Source: Brachypterus glaber (taxonomy: Eukaryota > Arthropoda > Insecta > Coleoptera > Kateretidae). From it: 64,000 bases of DNA. The stretch spans positions 25,624,300-25,688,299 of the forward strand of contig OY294048.1 of assembly GCA_958510825.1 (NCBI GenBank). Reading direction: 5' to 3'. The position numbers were made by a program, and so were the translations under genes. Numbering within the stretch: the first letter of the stretch is position 1; every line of letters starts with the position of its first letter. Positions 34,932 through 46,179 of this stretch are shown in pieces. The notes beneath the pieces are model-generated. The model searched no databases, was not told where the DNA came from, and was given only the letters and a program-made list of their open reading frames with translations.

Positions 34932-34961
34932 CAATAATAATAATAATAATAATAATAATAT
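34932..34961. repeat. (AAT)n tract between two LINE 3' ends
   Basis: About nine AAT units. Plus-strand Dong-like copy B ends here from the left, and the ATT-repeat tail of minus-strand LINE C ends here from the right, so two LINEs meet tail to tail on one tract. Confidence 0.9.
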
Positions 34962-35166
34962 ATTTATTTTATAAATAAAAACGGAATACATAGTGGCACT
35001 AAGTAGACAACTTTGAAAAATAAAATTTGTCAAATAAAACAGGCTGGCGCCTGAAACATAATATTAAAAGTTTTTACAATAATATTATGTTAACTTTTGG
35101 AAAAATTAAAATATATAAATAGTTTACATTCAAATTACATTTAAAATAAAATACAAAAAAATATAC

Positions 35167-36699
35167 TTAAAAATCTGATAGTTTGTATGGTTCAAGTTCT
35201 TCCAAATGAGAAAATACCAATTTTTTAAAATGCTTTAGATTTCTTGTAGCTTTAATATCTACAGGAAGTTTGTTAAATATAGTCAAGGCCGAGTAAAAAC
35301 TGCCACTCTCAAAGGTAGTGAGCCTATGCCGTGGCAGGTTGTAGTTGAGATTCCGGTCACTTACTGTTTTTAAATGATTAAATAAATTGTTATGTTTAAA
35401 TATAAATAATAAAATTTCATAGATGTAAACCCCTGTAAGAGTTAAAATGTTGTTGTTTTTGAAAAGACCTCTGCAAGAATCTCTACTTTTGAGACCTAAC
35501 ATGACTCTGAGAGTCTTTTCTTGGATTGTAAATAAATCCTCCACGCCCGTGCTCCTTCCCCAAAAAATTATTCCAAATTTTAACAAGGACTGAAAGTTGG
35601 CATGGTAAACAGTTTTTAAGGTGTCTTGATTTACATAAAGTTTCAAAACTCTTATGGAAAACATAGCCGTACCCAATCTCTTACCTAAATCTCCTAACTG
35701 CTGGCCCCATCCTAGGTGTTCGTCCAGGTACAGACCCAAGAATCCGGTTCCACTTGTTGTGTTGATCATTGTGTCGGCAATTGGCACCTGCTCAAGAGTG
35801 TTAAAGTTTGATCTTGAAGTCTTGAAGAGTATAATGTTTGTTTTGTCTTTATTTAGCACAAGTTTGTTTTTGAGGAACCAATTAAGTAATTCATTGATAC
35901 TATTTCTATGTTTACTCAACAAGTCCTCAAGATTTCTGGCTTTAATTATAGAGTTTGTGTAATCAGCAAAATTGACAAGTGCACCATCCCCTCTTGCCAA
36001 CACAATGTCATTTATGTATATGGCAAATAGAACCGGACCTATAACGCTGCCCTGGGCGATTCCTAGAACTAATTCTATATTATCTGAAACAAATTCCTGA
36101 CCATCATTAATGACCGCCACTTTTTGGCGTCGGTTTTTTACAAAGCATTTGATCCATTCCAGTTCTTCCCCCCTCACCCCATATCTTTCGAGCTTTTCAA
36201 TAAGAATATCAGGGTCTATTGTTTCATAGGCCTTGGATAGGTCTAGAAATGTTCCTAAAACGTATTCAAAATTCTCAAAGCCCAAAAGTATCTCGTGAGT
36301 AAGGGCATGCACTGCAGTGTTTATCGATCTGTTTTTTATGTAGCCATGTTGGCAGTCATTAAAAAGGTTGTTTTGCAGGAAGAAGTCAACTATACGGTTG
36401 GCCATTGCAGTTTCAAAGATTTTTGAGAAAGAGGATAATAGACTAATAGGTCTATAGTTTTCCACAAGAGTAGGGTCTCCCTTTTTGTAAATTGGCTTCA
36501 CCAATGCAGTCTTTAATCTTTCTGGAAAGACCCCGTGCGTGCAGGAGTTATTCACAATGTATGCCAGAGGTTCACAAACTTCAAGTATACAAAATTTTAT
36601 AAGTGTGACCGGAATTTCATCTACGCCACTGCTTAGCTTATTTTTTAAATTTCTTACAATATCTACTATCTCTGTGGAAAGTACTGGTGAGATAAACAT
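35167..36699 (-). pseudogene. LINE C ORF2, reverse transcriptase part
   Basis: A 510-residue open frame. It has VENYRPISLLSSFSKIFETAMA, GTFLDLSKAYETIDPDILIEKL, GIAQGSVIGPVLFAIYINDI and an active-site region reading FADYTNSI, where FADDT is expected. The second catalytic Asp is therefore Tyr, and RT activity should be lost. The C-terminal part (HRLTTFESGSFYSALTIFNKLP...) is typical of CR1/L2/Jockey-type RT tails. The frame continues upstream after a shift near 36710-36850 and, beyond the inserted transposon, into the endonuclease at 41368-42385. Confidence 0.8.
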
Positions 36700-36989
36700 T
36701 GAATTAGGGGTCCTTTCTATATTACATGTAAATTCTACTTTTTCAAGGTCATCAACTAAGTTTTTTGCTGCATTAGCAAAAAACCCGTTGAAAGTGCTTT
36801 TGCATCACCAGGTACCTGAAAATTACATTTCTTACCCTGTCCCCTGACATCCTTAACAACATTCCATATAGTTTTACTTTTTTTATCTGCATTGCTTATT
36901 TTTTGTGCGTATGCGTATGCGTATCTTTCCTAAAATTTATAAGCAAATTATTATATTTATTTTTAACACTGTTATATGGTTCTACATAT

Positions 36990-39900
36990 GGATCAGTCCA
37001 TTTGAAGTGTACCAATACTGGTCGCTCGACCATTTTTAAATCGGTTTATTTTTTAATGATACCTTATATGTTGGTACTTTAAAAATACCAATACTTTTTC
37101 CAAAATAAATTTCATTTGGTTTTGGCAGCATATTTTGTCCATCGGTGCACGTCATTTTTGACGATTTTAGCATGTCCTTTGGTTTCAAATTACTCAGCCG
37201 CTCTAACAGTTAGTCACTTCGGTTAAAAGCCAATGTTTTAAGCATAAATCGATCTTTAAATTTTACCATGAAAATTTAATAATTTTTGTCGTGTACACTG
37301 AAAAAATTACCTCTAAAATCTAGTAAAAATGGTGTCAAAATAATGATTTCAACATTTCATAATTTTAAAGGGGGGTAATTGGGGACTCCAATTTTTTTTA
37401 TACAAACTCCCATCCATAAGTACTATTCTACCTCCAAGTTTAAAATTCATAGCTTACTTGTTTAATTTTTTATAAATCTTTGAATATTGGGTTTTATTAA
37501 AAATAACCCATATTTAAACTCCATTTTCTCCATTGGGCCTGGGGGAATTTTTCTAATTATTTTATATGTTGAAGCCCCAAGTGTGACTATAGTACGTCAG
37601 TAATTGGTTACTGGAATATTTGTCTGTAAGGGTTCGAAAAAATATATTTTAATATAGGTTGAAGGTACTTATTTAGTTTTTCAGGAATAAAAAACTAAGT
37701 GGGCTATGGATTTTCCGCGAGGTTTGTATTAAACATATATTAAAAAAAATATATTGGAAATTACCCAAAATTTAATCTTTTAAAAATTAACAAATAAAAT
37801 ATTTAAATAAAATAAATAATTAATAATATTAATATTATTATAATAATAAATTTCATATTTTGTTTTAGAAAAAAACTAAAATTTAACTTTTTCTACGAAT
37901 TATAAAATATAAACCACAAATGTAAATTATGACAAATAAATTAAACATATTTATTTTTTTCCTCTACCTTGTTACATTCTTTTTACCGGCTTTTTTTACT
38001 TAGGTTCGTTTTTATTGCTAACCTTTTCGTGGTACTTTTCTTTAACAATTTTTTCATATGTATCTCTTTATAAGTTTTTGATTTTGATGTTTCATAGCAT
38101 CTTAAAATATTTGTTGATATAGGGACTAATTTGTGAAACGATCTTGTCCCTTTCACTGTCCTAATACCGGCGAATCTTTTTTGTAATTTTGTTCTATTTT
38201 CCTCTACTTCTATAGATGAGACAAATATATATTCAACACCTGGTATATTTTTTTGACAAAATTTATACATATCTTCGGGCGTTAATATTTGATCTTTTGA
38301 CATTTTTTGTAAACTGCTTCTGCCAACTATTCGTTTTGTTGTCCCACCAACCCCATCACATGCATTTTTTCCATGGGATGAGGCAAAAAAGTTCCAATCA
38401 GCTGGAACTCCAAAGTCGTTTTCATGATAACAAATATTAACGAAATTGTTTTATTCTTATACTGACTACTTGCGCCATCACTAAAGTATGTAACTTTTTT
38501 TACTAAAGGTATAATAGATTTTATGTCATCAATTAGGTGCTTTTGAAAAGTGTGAACAGTTTCGGTATCATGTTTTAAGTGGTCGCTGATAATGCATATG
38601 CATCTTGAAATTAAATTTTCGTTTTCCTTATAATAATAAACAAATGGATGCAGGGTGGCTTGTGTTTTAGCCCAATGGTAACTCTGTATCTCATTTTGAA
38701 CTACGAAAGTAAAGTTTTCAGAAAAGTCACCTATAACAATGCATTCATCGCTTTTAAGTTCTTGCTTTCCTTCCTTTAAAATTTGACTGTGTTTTTGAAA
38801 TGTAATGGTGCTTTTTAAGATAAATTAGTTTGTCAATAAGGGTTTGAAAAAAATCGTCGATATTTTGAGTAACGGTAACCATTTCGGTGCGATCTGTTGA
38901 AATCCATTGCTTATAGGTAACATTTTCTGCCATATCTGCTACTTCATCTGTTTCTGTTAATGCTTTCAAGATAATTTCTGGATCAGAACATTTAGAGCAA
39001 TTTTCCATCATGCATTCATAGTTGTTTAAATCGCAAACAAAAAGATTCAGCAAATCTTTATAATCTACATTTAATTTAGCTCCCTCTAGCATTAGCTTTA
39101 CATTTTGATGATAAATACAAACACAAACAATATGCGTTCCTGAAGCACCAGCCACAACACACCACTTAGGACGATAACTACAAAATGTAGATCTACCAAT
39201 TTTGGTATTAGGGTTTTTGTCTTTAAATTTAACATATAATTCATTAAGGTTACACAATAATAACTGCTTTTGTTTATGTTCCTTTTTACCATTTATCTGT
39301 ACGGAAACCGAGTCTTTTTTACCGGGGCACATTCTGCTGTTTTCGTCATCATAGAATTCAACAACATTTTTCTTTGTTTCTTCCGTTATTTTGCTTTCGT
39401 AATTTTTTTCTAATTCAGGTAAAACACCTTGTTCCTGAACAAGTTTTTTTGTCAAGCGAACTAATCTTGGAGAAACTGAAAATTCGCTGCAAATTTTTTT
39501 TTGTGACCAAGAAGTTGGTGCCAAACTTAATATTTTTATTTTTTCTTCTTTTGAGCATGTAGGAATTTTTTCTTTTAATTTATCGATTAATAAACGGTAT
39601 TCGTTGTCCAATAACAAAGGATCGGGTTGTTTATCATGGTCTAAGGTTGTGTCAAAAGAGATTTCCAAACTTGTTCGAACTTTTTCGCTAACTTCGTTAA
39701 ATTTTTTATTTAGCGCTATTTTTCTTTTATCAGAATTAAATTTTTTTATCTTTGAGGGGGGAGACAAGTTTATTGTTAAACATAGTTTGTCTATTGTTTC
39801 CAAATTTTCTTCTGGTAAACTTAAAGTTTCGTCATGGTAATTAGTTTCAGTTTCCATAAACATGCATTCATTAACATTATTTTTTTCAGCTATAGTTAAT

Positions 39901-41363
39901 TTTTGTACGCAATTTTTGCAAATTGATTTTCCAGGAATAAGTTTATATAATTTTACGAAATCGTCTTCTAATAAAATTTCTCGTAAATTTTTGGTTACTA
40001 TTTTTTTATGAAGCTTTAATGGATCACAACATTTTTTACCAAATATGTGACTGAATTTGTATAAAAATTTGTTTTCGTGAAATTTACATATTGTTTTTAT
40101 GTTCTTATTTAATCTTAATTTGATTAAATTCTGTTGCTCGTCGCTGTACTCATTAATGACATTAATTTTTTTTTCCACCACTCCATATACAAAACTGTGA
40201 CATGTTTCATTCAGATATTCTCCTATAGAACACTCAATTTTTTAACATACTAAAATTTAAATTGATGCTCCTTTACCCGTAAAAAAAATAAATATAAAAA
40301 ATAATTGTCTTACCTATGTTTTTGTATGAACTTTTAACACTATTAACTTTTAATTTAAAAGTATTGAACAATAATTGAAGTACAAGTTCAAATATGGCCG
40401 ACGCTAACTGAATGATTTTCTTTTGTTTTCAAATGTCAATTACATTTTCTCAAAGCATACTATGTTTTTGTTTTATTCCGATTTACTAATTTGGTCTTCT
40501 TGGAAAATTCATACTCTGCAGATTCATGAATTTTGGATTTTTTTTATTTTTTATCAAAGGCAGCTATTTTTTTTCAATTTAAATTTAATTTTAAAGTGTT
40601 TGAATTAAAAAAAAAAGAAAAATTACGTATTTATATCAAAATTTGTGCCTACTAAGTTAATTGTCGCAAGGATATTTTTGACAATTTAAATTATTTTTTT
40701 TTGCACCCTTAGAGAAAAATATTCCAATAACCAATTACTGACGTACTATAGTCACATATGGGGCTTCAACATATAAAATAATTAGAAAAATTCCACCAGG
40801 CCCAATGGAGAAAATGAAGTTTAAATATGGGTAATTTTTAATAAAACCCAATATTCAAAGATTTATAAAAAATTAACCAAGTAAGCTATGAATTTCAAAC
40901 TTGGAGGTAGAATAGTACTTATGGGTGGGAGTTTGTATAAAAAAAAATTGGACCCCTCAATTGCCCCCCTTAAAATTATTAAATGTTGAAATCATTATTT
41001 TGACACAATTTTTACTAGATTTTAGAGGTTATTTTTTCAGTGTACACGACAAAAAATTATTAAATTTTCATGGTGAAATTTAAAGAGCGATTTATGCTTA
41101 AAACTTTGGTTTTTAACCGAAGTGACTAACTGTTTTAGCGGCTGAGTAATTTGAAACCAAAGGACATGCTAAAATCGTCAAAAATGACGTGCACCGATGG
41201 ACCAAAAATGCTGCCAAAACTAAATGAGATTTATTTTGGAAAAAGTATTGGTGTTTTTAAAGTACCAACATATAAGGTAAGTTATCATTAAAAAATGAGC
41301 TGATTTGAAAATGGTCGAGCGACCAATTTGAGAAATTTTGGATCATTTTAAATGGACTGACCC
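36990..41363 (-). mobile_element. 4.37-kb DNA transposon with ~630-bp terminal inverted repeats
   Basis: The ends GGATCAGTCCATTT (left) and the inverse of GGGTCAGTCCATTT (right) are flanked by ATAT (36986-36989 and 41364-41367). Inverted identity extends inward about 630 bp on each side, to about 37620 and from about 40730, for example GACTATAGTACGTCAGTAAT on the left. One degenerate transposase gene lies between them on the minus strand. The LINE C frame is open on both sides of the insertion, so the LINE was the target. The 4-bp duplication points to a Sola-, Chapaev- or similar superfamily. I cannot assign it from sequence alone. Confidence 0.8.
37983..40181 (-). pseudogene. DDE-type transposase of the 4.37-kb element
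   Basis: A near-complete frame of about 730 codons. The first 475 residues (38754-40181) are intact. They contain a zinc-binding block (KKCCDPLKLHKK ... GKSICKNCVQKL, residues about 50-115), a helix-turn-helix-like LAPTSWSQKKICSEFSVSPRLV (about 220-245), and a Cys-rich core (SYRPKWCVVAGASGTHIVCVC, then CDLNNYECMMENCSKCSDPE). A single shift at about 38755 leads to IVIGDFSENFTFVVQ and later YFSDGASSQYKN, candidate first and second catalytic aspartates. The last piece (37983-38303) has VKGTRSFHKLVPIS. This architecture is widespread in invertebrate genomes as uncharacterised transposon proteins. The frame is broken by at least the shift at 38755 and stops between 38300 and 38440. Confidence 0.65.
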
Positions 41364-41367
41364 ATAT

Positions 41368-42385
41368 CTGTTGTCAAAAGACTTAAAAGTGTACAAGATA
41401 TCTAGACATTTTTTACAGTTAATTATTTCCTCTGAATCGTAATTAATTTTTTTTGGTTTATTTTTGACTAATTTTTTAGGAAAACACTCATTAAAAATTG
41501 GTACAAATATGTTCATAAAACTGTTAAATTGTTTGTTCACATCTGTTTCACCACAATCATATACACTTTGCCAATTTTGCTCTTTAAGTGTATTAACAAA
41601 TTTGGTTTTATTTTCAATACTAAAAAATCTTTTAAAATGTTGATGCTGCTTGGTGTTAAAATTAAAGCATACTTTTTGTCCAAGATGGTCAGAAAGTTTG
41701 TAATTAATTATTGAGGAGTTAAATTCAGAAAAGTTAATAAAAATGTTATCGATACACTTTTTTGAAGTTGAAGTTATTCGAGTAAATTCGTAAGTTGAAG
41801 GTTTTAAGTTGCCAGAGCTTAAAATTGACAGAAATTCACGCTTATCACTAGAGTGTTCCCTAATATTTATATTAAAGTCGCCTGCTAAGAATAAATTACA
41901 TTTTTCGCCACTTAAAACTTTAATAAGCTTTTCCAGTTGTGTGACAATTTTTTTTGGGTATGATCCATTGCTGTATATACATATTATAACATTTTTTACC
42001 TTACCAGACATGACTTCAACAGCTGAGCACTCGAATACTTCTCGCTTAGACAGTTGCATAATATCAGGTCTTTCTTTTACACTTACACTTTCTTTCACAA
42101 AAATCGCAGAGCCTCCATGTTCACCTGCCATTCTACAATAGTTGGTATAAGGTTAAAACCCCTTATTTTATAAAAAGGTAGTTGGTCTACTGACTTCCAA
42201 TGTTCGGTAATGCATAAACACACACAATCTTCATTTTGATTTACTATCTGATTTACTTGATCAATACAGTTCCCAATAGATTGCACATTGTAATGAATAA
42301 TAGATTTGTTTAAGCTTCGGATTTCTCTGATATTTTCCTGTGTAGCGCTGATAGAAAAAAATTGCTGATAGCACCTTCCGGCCAT
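41368..42385 (-). pseudogene. LINE C ORF2, AP endonuclease part
   Basis: Two overlapping frames (42095-42385 and 41343-42131) separated by a small shift near 42110. The motifs are HYNVQSIGN (Asn), CLCITEHW (Glu), GGSAIFVK, NLFLAGDFNINI, KKCIDNIFIN and KLSDHLGQ (Ser-Asp-His). All catalytic positions of the APE-type LINE endonuclease are visible. The last genuine residues before the inserted transposon are KSFDNRY at about 41368. What follows in the annotated frame belongs to the transposon end. Confidence 0.75.
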
Positions 42386-42960
42386 AGTTCTGGTTGTTTT
42401 ACCTTCTCTACTTCATTTTCAGGGGCAGTAACAATGTAGGATTTATAAATTTCCCGGTATTTTGCATAACCTGGCTTTACTTCTACATTACGCAACCCGT
42501 TTTCTTTTAAATGTTCTTTTATGGACTCCACAGAACTTTTAGTTTCAATACGGCTTATGTAGACAGATTGCATTTTTGATACTCCTTTTAGACTTAAACT
42601 CGAGTTGTTTCCCAAAATCTTAGGTCTTCTTGGCTTTTTATAGCTAACCATTTTAAATTCTTCCGAATTGTTATGTTTATTCTGATTTGTTTTGTTTTGA
42701 TCAACAGCTGATTTTGCGCTGCCTGTTGGACAGTAGCGGTACTATCCAAAGAATTTATTGTGTTTACTCGGACTTTTTTTGATATTTTTTCTTGGATTTT
42801 AGGTGCATCGTGCACCGGATTATTTTTCATGCATTTTAATAGCTCTATGTTTGACTCACGTAGTTGTTAGACTTCATCTTTTAATGAAGTGATTTGTTTT
42901 GACAGCTTTTCCGTGTGTCTTTTAAGGATGCTGTTGATCAATTCCTGGAACATTCCTATT
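42310..42960 (-). pseudogene. LINE C ORF1 remnant
   Basis: Overlapping frames 42594-42830 and 42310-42651, with an upstream coiled-coil-like stretch (FQELINSILKRHTEKLSKQ, about 42880-42950). The conserved C-terminal domain reads MQSVYISRIETKSSVESIKEHL ... ELWPEGAISNFF. This is the typical ORF1 end of CR1/L2-type LINEs and is related to the end of ORF1 in LINE D. Several stops and shifts interrupt it. Confidence 0.6.
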
Positions 42961-43139
42961 TAAAACATCTTCTAAATTGTCACAGCATGATTTTTCCGGT
43001 AAATCCGATTCACTATTCTTTTCTTTATCTTTTTTAGACCTTGCTGGACTTTTTGTAATTTATGGTGTACACAATCTTTCACAAAACAGAAATTTAAACA
43101 AGCGCTAAAACTCAAACACTTGCTACGGTAGCCATTTTT

Positions 43140-44367
43140 AATGCTATTTATAATAAGGGGTGCTATAGTGCAATCGGTCTTCTTCTTCACATTTTTCATT
43201 ATCTGCAAAATGCCAAATTGTAAGAAGTAACCTATTACGCGACATATTCAGACTTGCTTCACTTCTATATAAAGGAGACGTGCTCCAGTAATGCTACAAA
43301 GTTGGTTTTCTGTGTAGTCCCATCCAGAGTAACATTCCTGGGAAATCAAACATTTCTTCAGGGTTTGTGTCTTCCCATAAATTAAGTCTGGACTGCTCCG
43401 TTAAAGATTAGTACCCAATTGACCGTATGATTACCTGATTGGCGTATCTATTTGTTTCTGTCACCATTATATTTATCAGGAAGTCATCAACAAAATATCG
43501 GAAAACGTCTAATTCTGGCTTAGTAAGTTTATTTATGATGTCTGCATTAATAGTTTCCGAGCCCCGAAATTTACAGTTTGAAATTTTTTCTTTTCTTGGC
43601 TTAGTCAAAGGCATTTTCGATATATCTAAATAATTACCCAGTGCATCTTCTATATCTGGCTCAGAATCAATAGCGCTTGAGCTGATTGGCCGTAAACCTA
43701 GGATTTGAAATTGTTCTTAGCTAAATGGAATAACAATAAATAATTTAAAAATACCTGTTCGGTTTTTTGCTCTTCATCAGATTCATCATCATTGTCAGTT
43801 GATGTACAATCATTATCATTTGTTTTCTATATTTTATGTGCATGAAGTTCTAAAAATTTTTACTCATAGTGTGTAAATTAATTTGTAACTTACCTTCTGT
43901 ACATTTCTTAGATGTGGACGGTTTATCATCTTCTGTTTCCGTTTCTGATGCTGATTCAGGTATCGGCGTCCGAATCGTCAAACTCATCACTCAAATCCAT
44001 ATTATTTAATACTTCGTCCGTCCATTGTTGCAATTCCTTTTTTTTGTTTTTCCCAACGTTTCCATGAAATATTTGAACCAACAATACTAATACACCACCG
44101 CTAACACAAAACTAAATGTGTGCTCCTCACTGTCTAACGCAAATTACGGTCGCGGGTCAAGTCAGAACATGAAACAGCTTGTGAGACAAAATGCATCACA
44201 TGACGTATAATTAAAAATTTCCAGGCCGTGTGTATTAATTTGTCACACAAAATAAAATGACGAATACACATTGTTTGTTTCGTCATTAATAAATTGACAA
44301 ATAGGCAGTTTGACGAAAAAAAAAATGAATTACAAAATTTCATAAAAATCGCGCGGCAGTTAAAGTG
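43140..44367 (-). pseudogene. piggyBac-type transposase remnant, possibly intron-containing
   Basis: Minus-strand pieces match the piggyBac N-terminal half in order: an acidic leader (WTDEVLNNMDLSDEFDDSDAD; SASETETEDDKPSTS), PELDVFRYFVDDFLINIMVTETNRYANQ, then in another frame LNLWEDTNPEEM, MSRNRLLLTIWHFADNEK. Two intron-like breaks are seen: CAGAAG|GTAAGT at about 43894 with an acceptor at about 43828, and GAACAG|GTATTT at about 43757 with CCTAG at about 43700. The element's outer end may be at 44367, where CACTTTAACTGCC (minus) abuts TTAA at 44368-44371, the canonical piggyBac target. The catalytic core beyond FADNE is lost where LINE C begins. Confidence 0.6.
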
Positions 44368-44371
44368 TTAA

Positions 44372-44633
44372 AATGAATTATAAAGCCATACAGTAATTAA
44401 AATTTGTCCACTTTTCAAAAATGTTTATAACGAATTAGAAAAGCCTCCTATTGGGGTTTAAGTAGGTAAAATAATTCTAGTTTGGAAAATAAAGAAATAA
44501 TATTTAGTAAAATGTAAATTGTCAAAATTGTAAAAACTTGGTAATTTTGAATGATCATTCAACGCCAAAGGCTGTGTATGTGAAAATTTCACAGTTTTTT
44601 TAATTAATTATAGATAGATAAAATGTACTTTAC
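44372..44633. other. Intronic sequence, no gene recognised
   Basis: AT-rich sequence directly downstream (minus strand) of the ankyrin exon at 44634, so likely the first part of the long intron. No repeat structure or coding frame was recognised. Confidence 0.4.
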
Positions 44634-44749
44634 CTATATTTCTTTTGGATATTTGACGGATACGGAAAATAGAATAGCATTTCTAAAACAGTTTCTTGTC
44701 CATTAATGCAGCAAGCGTGTATTGGAAGCCAGCGCTCTACAGTCTTTTG
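44634..44749 (-). CDS. Host-gene internal exon, ankyrin-repeat-like (upstream exon)
   Basis: A 116-nt minus-strand segment preceded by a T-run ending GTAG and followed by GTAAAG, so both splice borders are canonical with a good polypyrimidine tract. It encodes 38 residues plus two bases, including ERWLPIHACCINGQETVLEM and then LFYFPYPSNIQKKY. WLPIHACCINGQ fits the ankyrin motif (..PLH.A...G). The trailing AG joins the first G of the exon at 17070-17226 to give Arg in frame. Together they read as consecutive ankyrin repeats, from memory most like the N-terminal region of insect Lrrk. The preceding exons are not visible in the window, probably lying beyond 64 kb or too short to detect. Confidence 0.6.
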
Positions 44750-44968
44750 CTACAAAAAAAAAACAAAATAAGACAAATGTGTTACATACGTATTTAAGTA
44801 TTAAGTATTTAAGTATTTATTATTAAACAATTCAGTTATCACAGTTACAGGAACAGAACAGTCCCTAAGCCCTAAGGGTATGTATGTAATTTTTGGCAAA
44901 TGTTGTCACTGTAAAAAATGTACATGTAAATGTACATGTACATATTTAAAAGTTACTTGTAGGTAAGG

Positions 44969-45112
44969 GCATATCCACAGCCTCGCATAACACAAATAAT
45001 ACATAAGAATGCGATGCCGTGATTGACTTGATGTGCCGTCATGTATATTGTAAGCCAATTATGGTATCGCATTCTTATGTACTATGCTTGTTATGCGAGG
45101 CTGTGAATACGC
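44969..45112. mobile_element. 144-bp hairpin MITE
   Basis: GCATATCCACAGCCTCGCAT at the left is inverted as ATGCGAGGCTGTGAATACGC at the right. The inner blocks ACATAAGAATGCGAT and ATCGCATTCTTATGTACT extend the inverted repeat to about 45 bp per arm. No clear target duplication. Confidence 0.65.
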
Positions 45113-45329
45113 ACTAAATGTTAACAAAATAAAATATTTGGTTTACAAATATTTATTTTATTGTCAAGTGTTATGTTGTACCAACATACAATCAGTAGAG
45201 ATGTAAAACCAAAGCCAATAACCAGTTGCGGAAATTACCTTAGAGCGGTTTTCGGTTAAAACTCAAAAGCAATAACCGGTTTAAACCGTTAAACATAGTT
45301 AGTTGACTAATATGCTGAGAAAAAGCTTT

Positions 45330-45705
45330 ACTACCCCTATCAGAAATTTTGTTGACTACAAAACAGAAGTCCGCACCTTCTCTAAAAAAAATGCTTTACC
45401 AACGACAGAAATTCTGATGACTGAAAAAAACTCCTCACTTTTTTAAAAAAAATTTACCCCTAAAAGAAATTTTCATGACTAAAAAAAAGGTCACCTACCT
45501 TTGAAAGCTTTACCCCTCTGATTTTACCATGGTCTAAATACTTGTAAGCGTTCACAAAAAAAATGTTTTTTTTTTCGTAATAACCATTTTTTATGTGACC
45601 GCTTACGAGTATTTAGACCGGTTAAAATTCAACAACCATGATCAAATGGACAAATCCGAGGGGTAAAGCTTTCAGAGGTAGGTGACCTTTTTTTTAGTCA
45701 TCAAA
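45330..45705. repeat. Tandem ~68-bp units ending in a ~255-bp hairpin
   Basis: Three imperfect units with CTTTAC.CC.....AGAAATT.TG.TGACT run from 45330 to 45520. From about 45450 to 45705 the sequence is a palindrome (GACTAAAAAAAAGGTCACCT against its inverse). CAGTAGAGATGTAAAACC just upstream at 45191 resembles a hAT-type terminus, so the whole may be one non-autonomous element. Confidence 0.5.
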
Positions 45706-46160
45706 ATCGTCGCGACACACTATATGGTATTCGGGGTCTAAAAGTGACCAAAACCTATCAGATGAAGTTGGGCATATACTGAATTTTTTTGCTATTAACT
45801 ATTATTTGAACTTTCCTTCATCACGCTTGGCTATTTGTTTTTAATTAAAAATGCGTTGTAAAACAGTGGCGTACTTTTTTTCCAACCAGTGCAAAACATT
45901 CAAATTTTATACTGTAAACTTGCACTTACTTTATTTGCTGCAATTTCTGTATATTTACTACTTTTAACACTATATTTGGTCAAGTGCTTAAAAACACATT
46001 GTTTTAAAGATTTATTAATAAATATACAAATAATATGGAATCTGGGCGATCCAAATTAAACTTATTTTTTTACATGTTTTTTAATGAAAAAAAAATCAAA
46101 ACTTTATGGTGCCTGGGAGTGCTTGGGAACAAATTGTACATTAAAGTGTTAATACGTACC
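45706..46160. other. No gene recognised
   Basis: AT-rich. A short AG/GT-bounded segment on the minus strand near 45925-45945 (AGAAATTGCAGCAAATAAAGTAAGT) was considered as a micro-exon but has no independent support. Confidence 0.3.
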
Positions 46161-46179
46161 TTAAAACCTAATTGTACCT

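Larger units (their letters stand above)
34962..43130 (-). mobile_element. CR1/L2-type LINE C, interrupted by a DNA transposon
   Basis: Reads right to left. ORF1 remnant is at 42310-42960 and endonuclease at about 41368-42385. A 4,374-bp DNA transposon interrupts it at 36990-41363. Then come the ORF2 linker (to about 36989), RT (35167-36699), 3' UTR and an ATT tail at 34935-34961. The right boundary near 43130 is set where piggyBac-like coding stops, and is approximate. Confidence 0.7.

Noticed and set aside
45925..45945. Micro-exon on the minus strand between AG and GTAAGT
   Set aside because: Only about 17 nt, with no protein-level support and no phase evidence linking it to the ankyrin exons.
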